64,000 nucleotides of DNA. It comes from Sphingobacteriales bacterium 44-61. GTDB lineage: Bacteria; Bacteroidota; Bacteroidia; Chitinophagales; Chitinophagaceae. A program made the translations under genes and the position numbers. The notes below the pieces were generated by a model. That model saw only the letters and a list, made by a program, of their open reading frames with translations. It made no database searches and was not told the origin of the DNA. This document shows positions 16,274-25,074 of this stretch, piece after piece; positions within the stretch are counted from its first letter, which is position 1; the number at the start of each line of letters is the position of its first letter. The stretch is from assembly GCA_001898405.1 (NCBI GenBank), contig MKTW01000012.1, positions 186,001 through 250,000 on the forward strand, written 5' to 3'.

Positions 16274-17215
16274 ATGGATATCTCCGTGGTTATTCCCTTG
16301 CTGAATGAAGAAGAGTCCCTGCCGGAACTGACGGCCTGGATCGAAAAAGTTATGCAGGAAAACCAATACTCCTACGAAGTGATCTTTGTGGACGATGGAA
16401 GCACTGACAATTCCTGGAATGTAATAGAACAATTGCGGGAGAAAAACCATAATGTCAAAGGCATAAAATTCCAGCGCAATTATGGTAAGTCTGCCGGCCT
16501 CAATGAAGGTTTCAAGGCAGCACAGGGTGATGTGATCATTACCATGGATGCTGACCTGCAGGACAGTCCTGATGAGATACCCGAACTCCGCCGCCTGATC
16601 ATTGAAGATAATTACGACCTGATCAGCGGATGGAAAAAGAAACGTTACGATAATAAACTCACCAAAAACCTCCCCAGCAAACTGTTCAATGCAGCTGCCC
16701 GGCGGATGAGTAAGATACAGTTGCACGATTTCAATTGCGGACTCAAATCATACAAAAAGAAAGTGGTAAAGAGCATTGAAGTGTATGGTGAAATGCACCG
16801 CTATGTGCCGGTGCTGGCCAAATGGGCAGGCTTCCGGAAGATTGGTGAGAAAGTGGTGGAACACCGCCCGCGGAAGTATGGAGTCAGCAAATTTGGCTGG
16901 AACCGTTTTGTGAATGGATTTCTTGATCTGCTGTCTATCTTCTTCATAGGAAAATTCGGTAAGCGCCCCATGCATTTCTTTGGATTCTGGGGAACTATCT
17001 TTTTCCTGATAGGGACCGGCTTCTCTATCTATTTATTTATTTCCAAACTGGTGGATTATAATTATCCTCTTACCAACAGACCGGGATTCTATCTTGCTAT
17101 TGCTTCAGTGATCATTGGTGTGCAATTATTCCTTGCCGGGTTTTTGGGTGAACTGATCTCCCGGAATTCTGCAGGCAGGAACAGTTACCTGATCGAAACA
17201 AAAGCAGGTTTGTAA
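16274..17215 (+). CDS. GT2-family glycosyltransferase, DPM1/GtrB type
   Basis: A 313-residue enzyme with a GT-A domain at the N-terminus: SVVIPLLNEEESLPEL, the VFVDDGSTD-type motif (VDDGSTDNS, about 36-44), and TMDADLQDSPDEI (DxD, about 92-98). Two membrane helices follow (about 232-255 and 268-292). This layout is that of polyprenyl-phosphate glycosyltransferases of the DPM1/GtrB type, which move a sugar from a nucleotide onto a lipid carrier at the inner membrane. The last base of its stop overlaps the next gene's start (TAATG), so translation is coupled to the GT4 gene. The sugar is unknown. Confidence 0.9.
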   Translation: MDISVVIPLLNEEESLPELTAWIEKVMQENQYSYEVIFVDDGSTDNSWNVIEQLREKNHNVKGIKFQRNYGKSAGLNEGFKAAQGDVIITMDADLQDSPDEIPELRRLIIEDNYDLISGWKKKRYDNKLTKNLPSKLFNAAARRMSKIQLHDFNCGLKSYKKKVVKSIEVYGEMHRYVPVLAKWAGFRKIGEKVVEHRPRKYGVSKFGWNRFVNGFLDLLSIFFIGKFGKRPMHFFGFWGTIFFLIGTGFSIYLFISKLVDYNYPLTNRPGFYLAIASVIIGVQLFLAGFLGELISRNSAGRNSYLIETKAGL

Positions 17216-18348
17216 TGTCGAAGATCGTGATCATAGGGCCTGCGCACCCCTTGCGTGGCGGATTGGCCACTTTTAACCAGCGGCTGGCAAAAGAATTCAA
17301 TGAGCAGGGGCATGATTGTTCCATCTTTTCCTTTTCACTGCAATACCCGGAATTTCTTTTTCCCGGCACTACGCAATACAGTGATGAGCCTGCACCGGCA
17401 GGGCTTTCCATTCATTCAGCTATTAATTCTGTGAATCCGCTTAACTGGCTGAAAGTAGGAAAGCAATTAAAGAAGCTAAAGCCTGATATTATCGTGGTGC
17501 GTTACTGGCTTCCACTGATGGGACCCGCCCTGGGAACGATTTTACGCCGTGTAAGAAAGAATGGTCACACCCGGATTGTTTGTATTGCCGACAATGTGAT
17601 CCCACACGAAAAGCGGCCAGGTGACACACCTTTCACCCGATACTTTCTGAAAAGCTGTGATGCTTTTATTACGATGAGCGAAAAAGTGATGCAGGACCTC
17701 CGGCTGTTTGAAAAGAACAAACCTGCACAACTGGTGGAGCATCCGCTGTATGATAATTTCGGACCTATCATTCCCAAATCAACCGCAAGGGAAAAGTTGG
17801 GCCTGCCTGTTGAAGGAAAGCTTGTATTGTTCTTTGGCTTTATCCGGAAATACAAAGGATTGGATTTGCTATTGGAAGCAATGGCTGACAAAGATATCAA
17901 AGCAGCAGGCATACAGTTGCTGGTGGCAGGTGAGTTTTATGAAGATGAAAAGCCTTACCTGGAACTGATTGCAAAGTTGGGTATTGAACAGCAACTGATC
18001 CTTAGAACCAATTTTATTCCGGACAGCGAAGTGCAGCATTATCTCTGTGCTGCAGACGCCGTGATACAACCTTACCGCAATGCAACGCAAAGCGGCGTTA
18101 CCCCGCTGGCTTATCACTTCGAGAAGCCGATGGTGGTGACCAACGTGGGCGGACTGCCCAGGCTGGTGCCCAATGAAAAAGCCGGACTGGTAGTGGAGCC
18201 CGATCCAGGTTCAATAGCCCAGGGCATCCTGCGTTTCTATCAATTAGGAGAAGACTATTTTATTCCTCATCTTCGCAATGAAAAACAGAAATACAGTTGG
18301 GCTAACCTGGCTGCTGTTATTTTTCAGCTTGCCGGAAGTGCTGACTAA
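17215..18348 (+). CDS. GT4-family glycosyltransferase
   Basis: A 377-residue GT-B enzyme. The N-terminal half starts with the Rossmann-like stretch KIVIIGPAHPLRGGLATFNQ and the C-terminal half has FGFIRKYKGLDLLLEA (about 202-217) and then QSGVTPLAYHFEKPMVVTNVGGLPRLV, the Glu-containing nucleotide-sugar region of the GT4 family (Glu replaced by a Thr-Pro context, so the exact donor residue is not obvious). No membrane helix is visible. It overlaps the upstream GT2 gene and is followed by heptose-phosphate genes, which suggests transfer of a heptose or related sugar to a surface glycan; that is inferred from context only. Confidence 0.85.
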   Translation: MSKIVIIGPAHPLRGGLATFNQRLAKEFNEQGHDCSIFSFSLQYPEFLFPGTTQYSDEPAPAGLSIHSAINSVNPLNWLKVGKQLKKLKPDIIVVRYWLPLMGPALGTILRRVRKNGHTRIVCIADNVIPHEKRPGDTPFTRYFLKSCDAFITMSEKVMQDLRLFEKNKPAQLVEHPLYDNFGPIIPKSTAREKLGLPVEGKLVLFFGFIRKYKGLDLLLEAMADKDIKAAGIQLLVAGEFYEDEKPYLELIAKLGIEQQLILRTNFIPDSEVQHYLCAADAVIQPYRNATQSGVTPLAYHFEKPMVVTNVGGLPRLVPNEKAGLVVEPDPGSIAQGILRFYQLGEDYFIPHLRNEKQKYSWANLAAVIFQLAGSAD

Positions 18349-18400
18349 GAAAGATCCTGTTTTTTGAATTGATCTAACCCAAATAATTGGAGACAGACTC

Positions 18401-19423
18401 ATGATCTATAGAAGCAAAGCGCCTTTACGAATCGGCCTGGCAGGTGGTGGCACGGATGTAAGCCCTTACAGCGATCTTCATGGAGGCGCTATACTCAATG
18501 CTACGCTTTCCCTATACGCCAATGCTACTATTGAATTACTGGATGAAAAAAAGATCATCTTACAGGCCATTGACCGTGATGAAGAAGAAGTGTATAACTG
18601 GATGCCATCATTACCCATTAATGGAAAGCTCGATTTGCTGAAAGGTGTATACAACCGTATACAGAAGGATTATGGAATAGGAGAGAAGGGCTTCCGGCTT
18701 TCGACTTTTGTGGATGCACCGGCCGGTTCGGGATTGGGTACATCATCTACTCTCGTGGTGGCTATCATCGGTGCTTTCACGGAAATGCTCCGCCTGCCAT
18801 TGGGTGAATACGATATGGCACATTATGCGTATGAAATAGAACGGAATGATCTGAAGCTGGCCGGCGGGAAGCAAGACCAGTATGCAGCTACATTCGGTGG
18901 CGTTAATTACATGGAGTTTTATGGAGATGATAAGGTTATTGTGAACCCTTTACGGATAAGGCAGGAGTATTTGTTTGAACTGGAAAACAATTTGCTTTTA
19001 TATTATACTTCCACCAGCCGCGAATCAGCAGAGATCATCAAGAAGCAAAGCAAGAATGTAGAAGAAAAGAAAGGCAGCTCCATTGATGCGATGCATCAAC
19101 TGAAAGAACAGGCTCAGCAGATGAAGGAAGCTTTATTGAAAGGCAGGCTGGCACAGATAGGAGAGATACTGGATTTTGGGTTTCAGCAAAAAAAGCAAAT
19201 GGCAGAAGGCATCAGTAACCCATTAATGGAAGATATCTACAGAACGGCCCGCGAGGCGGGCGCTACCGGTGGCAAAATATCCGGAGCCGGCGGTGGCGGG
19301 TTTATGATCTTTTATTGTCCCGGCAATACCAAATATAGGGTGATAAAAGAATTGGAAAGGTTTGGAGGCAAACACCGTAATTACCAGTTTGTGAAACACG
19401 GATTAAAAACATGGACGATTTAA
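18401..19423 (+). CDS. hddA: GHMP-family kinase, D-glycero-D-manno-heptose 7-phosphate kinase type
   Basis: A 340-residue sugar kinase. The start YRSKAPLRIGLAGGGTDVSPY (first 20 or so residues) is the family N-terminal motif, the ATP loop is PAGSGLGTSSTLVVAI (about 107-122), and the C-terminal glycine-rich motif is GATGGKISGAGGGGFMIFYC (about 288-307). This pattern fits HddA, which makes heptose 1,7-bisphosphate on the way to GDP-heptose. The isomerase gene gmhA follows 1 base after the stop, which supports the assignment. The nucleotidyltransferase HddC and phosphatase GmhB are not in the window. A related fucose- or galactokinase-like activity is a less likely alternative. Confidence 0.87.
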   Translation: MIYRSKAPLRIGLAGGGTDVSPYSDLHGGAILNATLSLYANATIELLDEKKIILQAIDRDEEEVYNWMPSLPINGKLDLLKGVYNRIQKDYGIGEKGFRLSTFVDAPAGSGLGTSSTLVVAIIGAFTEMLRLPLGEYDMAHYAYEIERNDLKLAGGKQDQYAATFGGVNYMEFYGDDKVIVNPLRIRQEYLFELENNLLLYYTSTSRESAEIIKKQSKNVEEKKGSSIDAMHQLKEQAQQMKEALLKGRLAQIGEILDFGFQQKKQMAEGISNPLMEDIYRTAREAGATGGKISGAGGGGFMIFYCPGNTKYRVIKELERFGGKHRNYQFVKHGLKTWTI

Positions 19424-19424
19424 T

Positions 19425-20000
19425 ATGGATAAAATAAAAAGTCTTATTCAGGCCTCGATCGATGTAAAGCAGCAATTGCTTAATGATGAAGCCTTGCTCC
19501 GGAGCATTGGCCAGTCGGTTGAACTGATTACGAATACATTCAAACAAGGTAAGCGTGTATATTTCTGCGGCAATGGTGGCAGCGCAGCCGATGCACAGCA
19601 TCTTGCTGCAGAATTCTCCGGCCGTTTTTATACAGACAGGAAGGCCCTTCCTGCAGAAGCGCTTCATTGCAATACCTCTTATCTTACAGCAGTAGGGAAC
19701 GATTATAGTTTTGACCTGATCTATTCCCGGCTGATCGATGGCATCGGCCAGGCCGGCGATGTATTGATAGGATTATCTACTTCAGGAAATTCAAAGAATA
19801 TTATTAAGGCATTTGAAACGGCTAAAGAAAAAGGGATCCATACTATCGGTTTTACCGGCAAGACAGGCGGACTGTTGAAAGCAGTAAGTGATGTGCTGAT
19901 CAATGTGCCGTCAACGGACACGCCCAGGATACAGGAAAGTCATATTCTGGCAGGGCATATTGTTTGTCAGTTGGTGGAGGAGAAGATATTTGGGAGTTAG
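19425..20000 (+). CDS. gmhA: D-sedoheptulose 7-phosphate isomerase
   Basis: A 191-residue SIS-domain protein. The motifs VYFCGNGGSAADAQHLAAEFSGR (shown by CGNGGSAADAQH, about 50-61), AVGNDYSFD and IGLSTSGNSKNI are diagnostic for GmhA, which turns sedoheptulose 7-phosphate into D-glycero-D-manno-heptose 7-phosphate, the first step in heptose synthesis for lipopolysaccharide or glycoproteins. It directly follows the heptose kinase gene, so the two give the first two steps of the pathway. Residue length is normal (about 190-195). Confidence 0.93.
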   Translation: MDKIKSLIQASIDVKQQLLNDEALLRSIGQSVELITNTFKQGKRVYFCGNGGSAADAQHLAAEFSGRFYTDRKALPAEALHCNTSYLTAVGNDYSFDLIYSRLIDGIGQAGDVLIGLSTSGNSKNIIKAFETAKEKGIHTIGFTGKTGGLLKAVSDVLINVPSTDTPRIQESHILAGHIVCQLVEEKIFGS

Positions 20001-20035
20001 CTGGTTTAAGAAGGAAAATCTCAATCAAATAAATA

Positions 20036-20884
20036 ATGAAGCAGGGAAAAATGAACAATAGCTGGGTAAAACGGCTTTTTATACTAACAGTTTTCGCCGG
20101 TCTATTTCAATTATCAGCGACAGCGGCCATCGTAGACACTGTTGATACCTACAGCGCTTCCATGAAAAAGAATATCAAAGCTGTTGTGATCACTCCTGAT
20201 AACTATGCCAACGACAAAGAGCTGCCTGTCGTCTATCTGCTGCATGGCTACAGCGGCGGCTATGCCGACTGGATAACAAAAGCCAAAGGATTTGAAAAAG
20301 CCGCCGATCAGTACCAACTCATCATTGTTTGCCCTGATGGTAACAACAGCTGGTACTGGGACAGCCCCATAGACCCCCACTATAAATACGAAACCTATGT
20401 ATCGAAGGAATTGGTAGAATGGATAGACAGCAAATACAAAACCATCAAAAGCCCGAAAGGGCGTGCCATCACCGGTCTCAGCATGGGCGGCCACGGTGCT
20501 TTATACCTGGCTTTCCGTCACCAGGATGTTTTTGGTGCAGCAGGCAGCATGAGCGGGGGAGTCGATATCCGCCCTTTTCCCAATAGTTGGGACATGGCTG
20601 CACGGTTAGGTAAATATGCAGAGCGCCCTGATAACTGGGAAAAAAACACGGTGATCAACCTGCTTCATTTGCTTACGCCTAATTCCCTTGCGCTTATTAT
20701 CGACTGCGGAACAGACGATTTCTTTTTTAAGGTAAATGAAAACCTTCATCAGCAACTCCTGCAGCGTAACATTCCACACGACTATATCACCCGGCCCGGA
20801 GCCCACAACTGGCCTTACTGGAGCAATGCAATAGGATACCAGCTATTGTTCATGAACAATTTCTTTAAAACTGCTAAAAAGTAA
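20036..20884 (+). CDS. Secreted alpha/beta-hydrolase esterase (esterase D / CE1 type)
   Basis: A 282-residue hydrolase with a signal peptide (about 1-30, ending SATAA). The oxyanion part is VVYLLHGYSGGYADW, and the nucleophile elbow is GLSMGGHGALYLA with the catalytic Ser near 151. The last acid and base are likely Asp in IDCGTDDFF and His in RPGAHNWPYW (near 260). This is the fold of tributyrin, feruloyl and acetylxylan esterases. The gene starts 35 bases after gmhA and is followed by a perfect 29-bp hairpin, so it may close that operon. The ATG at 20051 is a possible alternative start. The substrate is unknown; an arabinose operon follows, so a plant-cell-wall ester is possible. Confidence 0.85.
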   Translation: MKQGKMNNSWVKRLFILTVFAGLFQLSATAAIVDTVDTYSASMKKNIKAVVITPDNYANDKELPVVYLLHGYSGGYADWITKAKGFEKAADQYQLIIVCPDGNNSWYWDSPIDPHYKYETYVSKELVEWIDSKYKTIKSPKGRAITGLSMGGHGALYLAFRHQDVFGAAGSMSGGVDIRPFPNSWDMAARLGKYAERPDNWEKNTVINLLHLLTPNSLALIIDCGTDDFFFKVNENLHQQLLQRNIPHDYITRPGAHNWPYWSNAIGYQLLFMNNFFKTAKK

Positions 20885-20926
20885 TACGAGCACGGTTTTT
20901 AGCCGGCTTTTACTGATAAAAGACTC

Positions 20927-20986
20927 CCTTCCCGTCTTCCCGCCTTACCGGTAAATTTTTACCGGTAAGGCGGGAAGACGGGAAGG
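20927..20986. repeat. Perfect 29-bp inverted repeat (likely terminator or palindromic repeat)
   Basis: Positions 20927-20955 and 20958-20986 are perfect complements with 2 bases between them (central ACCGGTAAA / TTTACCGGT). It lies 42 bases after the esterase stop and about 35 bases before the arabinose promoter. The hairpin would be very stable and probably stops transcription from the upstream operon, although no T run follows. Its length and symmetry are also those of a palindromic intergenic repeat. Confidence 0.8.
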
Positions 20987-21018
20987 AGGCGTTTCAGCAT
21001 AAATTTCGTTACGAAAAA

Positions 21019-21039
21019 TAATTGTTAAATCTACAATTA
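21019..21039. promoter_or_regulatory. Candidate operator of the arabinose operon
   Basis: A 7-bp inverted repeat, TAATTGT (21019-21025) and ACAATTA (21033-21039), with 7 bases between the arms. It covers the -33 element of the araB promoter, so a bound regulator would block RNA polymerase. No regulator gene is adjacent. Which protein binds is not known. Confidence 0.4.
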
Positions 21040-21051
21040 ATAATATATTTG
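21022..21051 (+). promoter_or_regulatory. Bacteroidota-type promoter of the araB operon
   Basis: A TTG -33 element (21022-21024) and a TATATTTG -7 element (21044-21051, consensus TAnnTTTG) are separated by 19 bases, the standard spacing for Bacteroidota primary sigma. The araB start codon is 20 bases downstream at 21072. Confidence 0.6.
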
Positions 21052-21071
21052 AATAGAAATCGCTTGCATTT

Positions 21072-22772
21072 ATGGATAAGCAATACGTTTTAGGAGTAGA
21101 TTATGGCACTGATTCTGTTCGCACTATACTCGTAGATACTTCCAATGGAGATGAACTGGCCACTTCTACTTTCTATTACCCAAGATGGAAAGATCAGCTT
21201 TATTGTGAGCCGGGTTTGAATCAATTCAGGCAACACCCGCTTGATTATATAGAAGGCCTGGAACAAACCATTACTTCCTGTCTTCGTCAGGCAGGTCCCG
21301 CTGTAGTAGCTAATATTGCCGCAATATCTGTAGACACAACCGGCTCCACACCCGTAATTGTGGATGAAAGCGGCACTCCCTTAGCCTTATTGCCCGCCTT
21401 CAGCAATAACCCCAATGCCATGTTCATTTTATGGAAAGACCATACGGCTGTAAAAGAAGCCGCAGAAATAAATGCGCATGCTGCCCGCTATGATACTAAT
21501 TACCTCCGATTTGTAGGCGGCGTTTATTCTTCCGAATGGTTTTGGGCAAAATTATTACACGTGCTCCGGGAAGATACAGCCGTGAGAAATGCTGCTTATT
21601 CCCTTGTTGAGCATTGTGACTGGATACCTTTTTTACTCACCGGTGGAAAGCATGTAAAAGAAATACGTCGCGGTGTTTGTTCTGCCGGTCACAAAGCCTT
21701 ATGGTCTGCAGAGTTTGGCGGATTGCCACCTGATTCATTCTTTACGGCCCTCGATCCTTTGTTGCAGGGATTTACTGCCCGTTTATTTTCCCAAACCTAT
21801 TCCTGTGCAGAACCTGCCGGTACTATTTCCAAAGAATGGGCCGAACGCCTGGGCCTGCCTTCCCATGTTATAATAGGTGTTGGTGGATTTGATGCTCATA
21901 TCGGTGCCGTAGGCGGACAGATCGAACCTTATCATTTAAGCAAAATAATGGGCACGTCCACCTGCGATATTCTTGTTGCACCAATAGAAGAAGTGGGCGA
22001 CCAACTGGTACGCGGTATCTGCGGCCAGGTGCCAGGTTCTGTAATTCCCGGTATGCTGGGAATGGAAGCGGGGCAATCCGCTTTTGGTGATGCTTATGCA
22101 TGGTTCCGGCAGGTATTGAGTTGGCCATTGCAACAAATACTGGCAAAATCAACAATAGTTGATGCTGCTACTGCTCAAAGATTGATGGAGGAAAGCATGA
22201 CTGCTATTATCCCCGAACTTTCCAGGGCTGCTGCAGCATTACCGGTGGATGAATATTCAGAGATCGCGATCGATTGGTTCAACGGAAGAAGAACCCCTGA
22301 TGCCAATCAGTTGCTTGAAGGCGCTGTGCTTGGTCTAAGCCTGGGCACTGATGCTCCAAAAATATTCCGTGCCATTGCAGAAGCTACCTGCTTTGGTGCT
22401 AAAACGATCGTTGACCGGTTCAGTAGTGAAGGTATCCCTGTGAAAGGTTTGATCGGAATGGGAGGGGTGGCAAAAAAATCTCCCTTCATCATGCAGATGA
22501 TGGCAAATGTTATGAACATGCCTATCCGCATTCATCGCAGTGAACAAACCTGTGCCGCGGGTGCTGCTATGTTTGCTGCTACTGCTGCAGGGATTTATCC
22601 TAAAGTGGAATCGGCCATGCAAGCTATGGGAAGAGGCTTTGAAAATGAATATTTTCCCGAACCTGACCAGGTGGCGCTGTATGAAAAACGGTATCACCGT
22701 TATTTGATATTGGGAAAAAATATTGAAAAGGAAACAATGTCTTTACACCAGGAACTGGTTGAACAATTATAA
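21072..22772 (+). CDS. araB: Ribulokinase
   Basis: A 566-residue FGGY-family kinase that phosphorylates L-ribulose to L-ribulose 5-phosphate. FGGY_N motifs: LGVDYGTDSVRTILVD (about 6-21) and AAISVDTTGSTPV. The C-terminal half has GLIGMGGVAKKSPFIMQMMANV and the ADP-binding CAAGAAMFAA. The length agrees with AraB proteins. It is the first gene of araB-araD-araA-GH51, starting right after a good promoter and candidate operator. No frame disruption is seen. Confidence 0.95.
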   Translation: MDKQYVLGVDYGTDSVRTILVDTSNGDELATSTFYYPRWKDQLYCEPGLNQFRQHPLDYIEGLEQTITSCLRQAGPAVVANIAAISVDTTGSTPVIVDESGTPLALLPAFSNNPNAMFILWKDHTAVKEAAEINAHAARYDTNYLRFVGGVYSSEWFWAKLLHVLREDTAVRNAAYSLVEHCDWIPFLLTGGKHVKEIRRGVCSAGHKALWSAEFGGLPPDSFFTALDPLLQGFTARLFSQTYSCAEPAGTISKEWAERLGLPSHVIIGVGGFDAHIGAVGGQIEPYHLSKIMGTSTCDILVAPIEEVGDQLVRGICGQVPGSVIPGMLGMEAGQSAFGDAYAWFRQVLSWPLQQILAKSTIVDAATAQRLMEESMTAIIPELSRAAAALPVDEYSEIAIDWFNGRRTPDANQLLEGAVLGLSLGTDAPKIFRAIAEATCFGAKTIVDRFSSEGIPVKGLIGMGGVAKKSPFIMQMMANVMNMPIRIHRSEQTCAAGAAMFAATAAGIYPKVESAMQAMGRGFENEYFPEPDQVALYEKRYHRYLILGKNIEKETMSLHQELVEQL

Positions 22773-22795
22773 GCACACATCATAACAGAACTACC

Positions 22796-23494
22796 ATGAA
22801 CCCTTACGAGCATATACAGTTGCAAGCCTATGAAGCCAATATGCAGTTGCCGCAACTGGGACTGGTGTTGTTTACTTTCGGCAATGTAAGCGCAGCTGAT
22901 CGCAACAAAGGAGTATTTGCCATCAAGCCCAGCGGTGTTCCTTACAATGAACTATCACCTTCCAAAATGGTGATCGTGGATTTTGACGGTAAAGTGGTGG
23001 AAGGCAAACTCCGTCCTTCTTCCGATACACTTACACATGCGGTATTGTATAAGCACTGGGAAAATATCGGTGGTATTGTGCATACCCATTCTACCTATGC
23101 TACTGCCTGGGCGCAAAGTCTTCGCGATATACCGATCTATGGCACCACGCATGCCGATCATACCACCTGCGATATCCCCTGTGCTCCGCCAATGGATGAT
23201 GAAATGATCAGGGGTGATTATGAATACCAGACCGGCTTCCAGATCATGCAGGCCCTGGAACAAAGAAAACTCAGTTATGAAGAAATAGAAATGATACTGG
23301 TGGGTAATCATGCCCCTTTCACCTGGGGCACAACGCCTCAAAAAGCTGTTTATAACAGTGCCGTGCTGGAATCTATCGCACAGATGGCTTATATCACCGA
23401 ATCCATTAAAGCAGATGCTCTCCGGTTAAAGGATTCACTGATCAAAAAGCATTTTGAGCGTAAGCATGGACCTGACAGTTATTATGGTCAGTAA
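22796..23494 (+). CDS. araD: L-ribulose-5-phosphate 4-epimerase
   Basis: A 232-residue class II aldolase-fold enzyme turning L-ribulose 5-phosphate into D-xylulose 5-phosphate. Zinc-binding residues are visible in [14 protein letters not shown] (His97 and His99 region) and in the later [23 protein letters not shown] follows the AraD family. The stop of araB is 23 bases upstream and araA follows 50 bases later, consistent with one transcript. The family member is clear by order and motif, and not a fuculose aldolase. Confidence 0.95.
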   Translation: MNPYEHIQLQAYEANMQLPQLGLVLFTFGNVSAADRNKGVFAIKPSGVPYNELSPSKMVIVDFDGKVVEGKLRPSSDTLTHAVLYKHWENIGGIVHTHSTYATAWAQSLRDIPIYGTTHADHTTCDIPCAPPMDDEMIRGDYEYQTGFQIMQALEQRKLSYEEIEMILVGNHAPFTWGTTPQKAVYNSAVLESIAQMAYITESIKADALRLKDSLIKKHFERKHGPDSYYGQ

Positions 23495-23544
23495 AGCAGC
23501 AATGCACATTCACTAACAATCACATCAAAACTAAACGAGAAATA

Positions 23545-25041
23545 ATGGAATTGAAAAAATTGGCTGTATGGTTCATCACAGGAAGCCAGCATTTATATGG
23601 AGAGGAAACACTGAAGCAGGTAGCAGAACATTCACAAGTGATCGTAAAAGCATTGAACGCTTCTTCACAGATACCAGTGGAAATTGTATACAAGCCAACG
23701 GTTACAACACCTGAAGAGATCTATAACGTGATGATGGCGGCCAATGCCGAAAAAAATGTGATCGGTATTGTTGCCTGGATGCATACTTTTTCACCTGCCA
23801 AAATGTGGATCAACGGGTTGAAGATATTGCAAAAGCCATTGCTGCATCTGCATACACAGTTCAACCGTGATATACCCTGGGATAAGATCGATATGGACTT
23901 CATGAACCTCAACCAGAGTGCGCATGGCGACCGGGAATTCGGTTTTATCGTAAGCCGCCTTCGCCGCAACCGGAAAGTGGTGGTAGGGCACTGGCAGGAT
24001 GAAGCAACCCTGCAAAGTATCGATGCATGGGCACGTGCGGCAGCTGGCTGGCACGACTGGCAGGGCGCCAGGTTTGTACGCTTTGGAGATAATATGCGCT
24101 ATGTTGCTGTTACCGATGGCGATAAAGTGGAAGCTGAATATAAATTCGGTTATGCTGTTAATACACATGGTATCGGTGATCTGGTAAAATTGATCAATGA
24201 AGTAGATGATGCAGCTGTGAATACATTGATGCAGGAATATGAAGACCGCTATTTGCTGGCGGCACCGCTTCGTAAAGGTGGGGCTCAACGCCAATCATTA
24301 TACGATGCTGCAAAGATCGAACTGGGGTTGAAACATTTTCTTGAAGCCGGTAATATCAAAGGCTTTTCGGATACGTTTGAAGACCTGCATGGAATGGTGC
24401 AGTTGCCGGGTATCGCTGCTCAGCGCCTGATGAAAGCCGGTTATGGATTTGCAGGGGAAGGCGACTGGAAAACAGCTGCATTGGTCAGAGCCATGAAAGT
24501 AATGGGCAGTGGATTGCCCGGTGGCAATTCCTTTATGGAAGATTATACCTATCATTTTGATCCATCCAATCAATTAGTATTAGGTTCCCACATGCTGGAG
24601 ATCTGTGAAAGTATTGCGGAGGGCAAGCCCTCCTGCGAAGTTCATCCGCTGGGCATTGGTGGCAAAGCAGACCCTGTGCGGCTTGTTTTCAATTCTGCTG
24701 CAGGTCCTGGCCTTAATGCATCCATCATTGATATGGGCAACCGCTTCCGTTTACTGGTCAACGAAGTGGAAGCTGTGAAAGCTACAGAAGCCTTGCCTCA
24801 TCTGCCGGTGGCAAGAGTGCTGTGGAAACCCTATCCCGACATGAAAACCGGTTGCGCTGCCTGGATACTGGCAGGAGGTGCGCATCATACCTGCTATAGC
24901 CAAAACCTGACAGCAGAGCACCTGGAAGATTTTGCGGACATGGCAGATATCGAGTTTGCATTGATTGGAAAAGATACCAGGCTGTCGCAATTCAAGAATG
25001 AATTAAGATGGAGTGAAGTGTACTATCAATTGCATAAATAG
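23545..25041 (+). CDS. araA: L-arabinose isomerase
   Basis: A 498-residue enzyme converting L-arabinose to L-ribulose using manganese. Family marks: the start [34 protein letters not shown] (near 79-93), [33 protein letters not shown] (Glu309-type metal ligand region, shown by GFAGEGDWK) and the final CSSCHTC-equivalent region [10 protein letters not shown]. The gene lies between araD and the GH51 enzyme. Length and motifs are normal, so it should be active. Confidence 0.96.
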   Translation: MELKKLAVWFITGSQHLYGEETLKQVAEHSQVIVKALNASSQIPVEIVYKPTVTTPEEIYNVMMAANAEKNVIGIVAWMHTFSPAKMWINGLKILQKPLLHLHTQFNRDIPWDKIDMDFMNLNQSAHGDREFGFIVSRLRRNRKVVVGHWQDEATLQSIDAWARAAAGWHDWQGARFVRFGDNMRYVAVTDGDKVEAEYKFGYAVNTHGIGDLVKLINEVDDAAVNTLMQEYEDRYLLAAPLRKGGAQRQSLYDAAKIELGLKHFLEAGNIKGFSDTFEDLHGMVQLPGIAAQRLMKAGYGFAGEGDWKTAALVRAMKVMGSGLPGGNSFMEDYTYHFDPSNQLVLGSHMLEICESIAEGKPSCEVHPLGIGGKADPVRLVFNSAAGPGLNASIIDMGNRFRLLVNEVEAVKATEALPHLPVARVLWKPYPDMKTGCAAWILAGGAHHTCYSQNLTAEHLEDFADMADIEFALIGKDTRLSQFKNELRWSEVYYQLHK

Positions 25042-25074
25042 CATAGTTCCCGGCTATCTACTAAATAAAAAACA

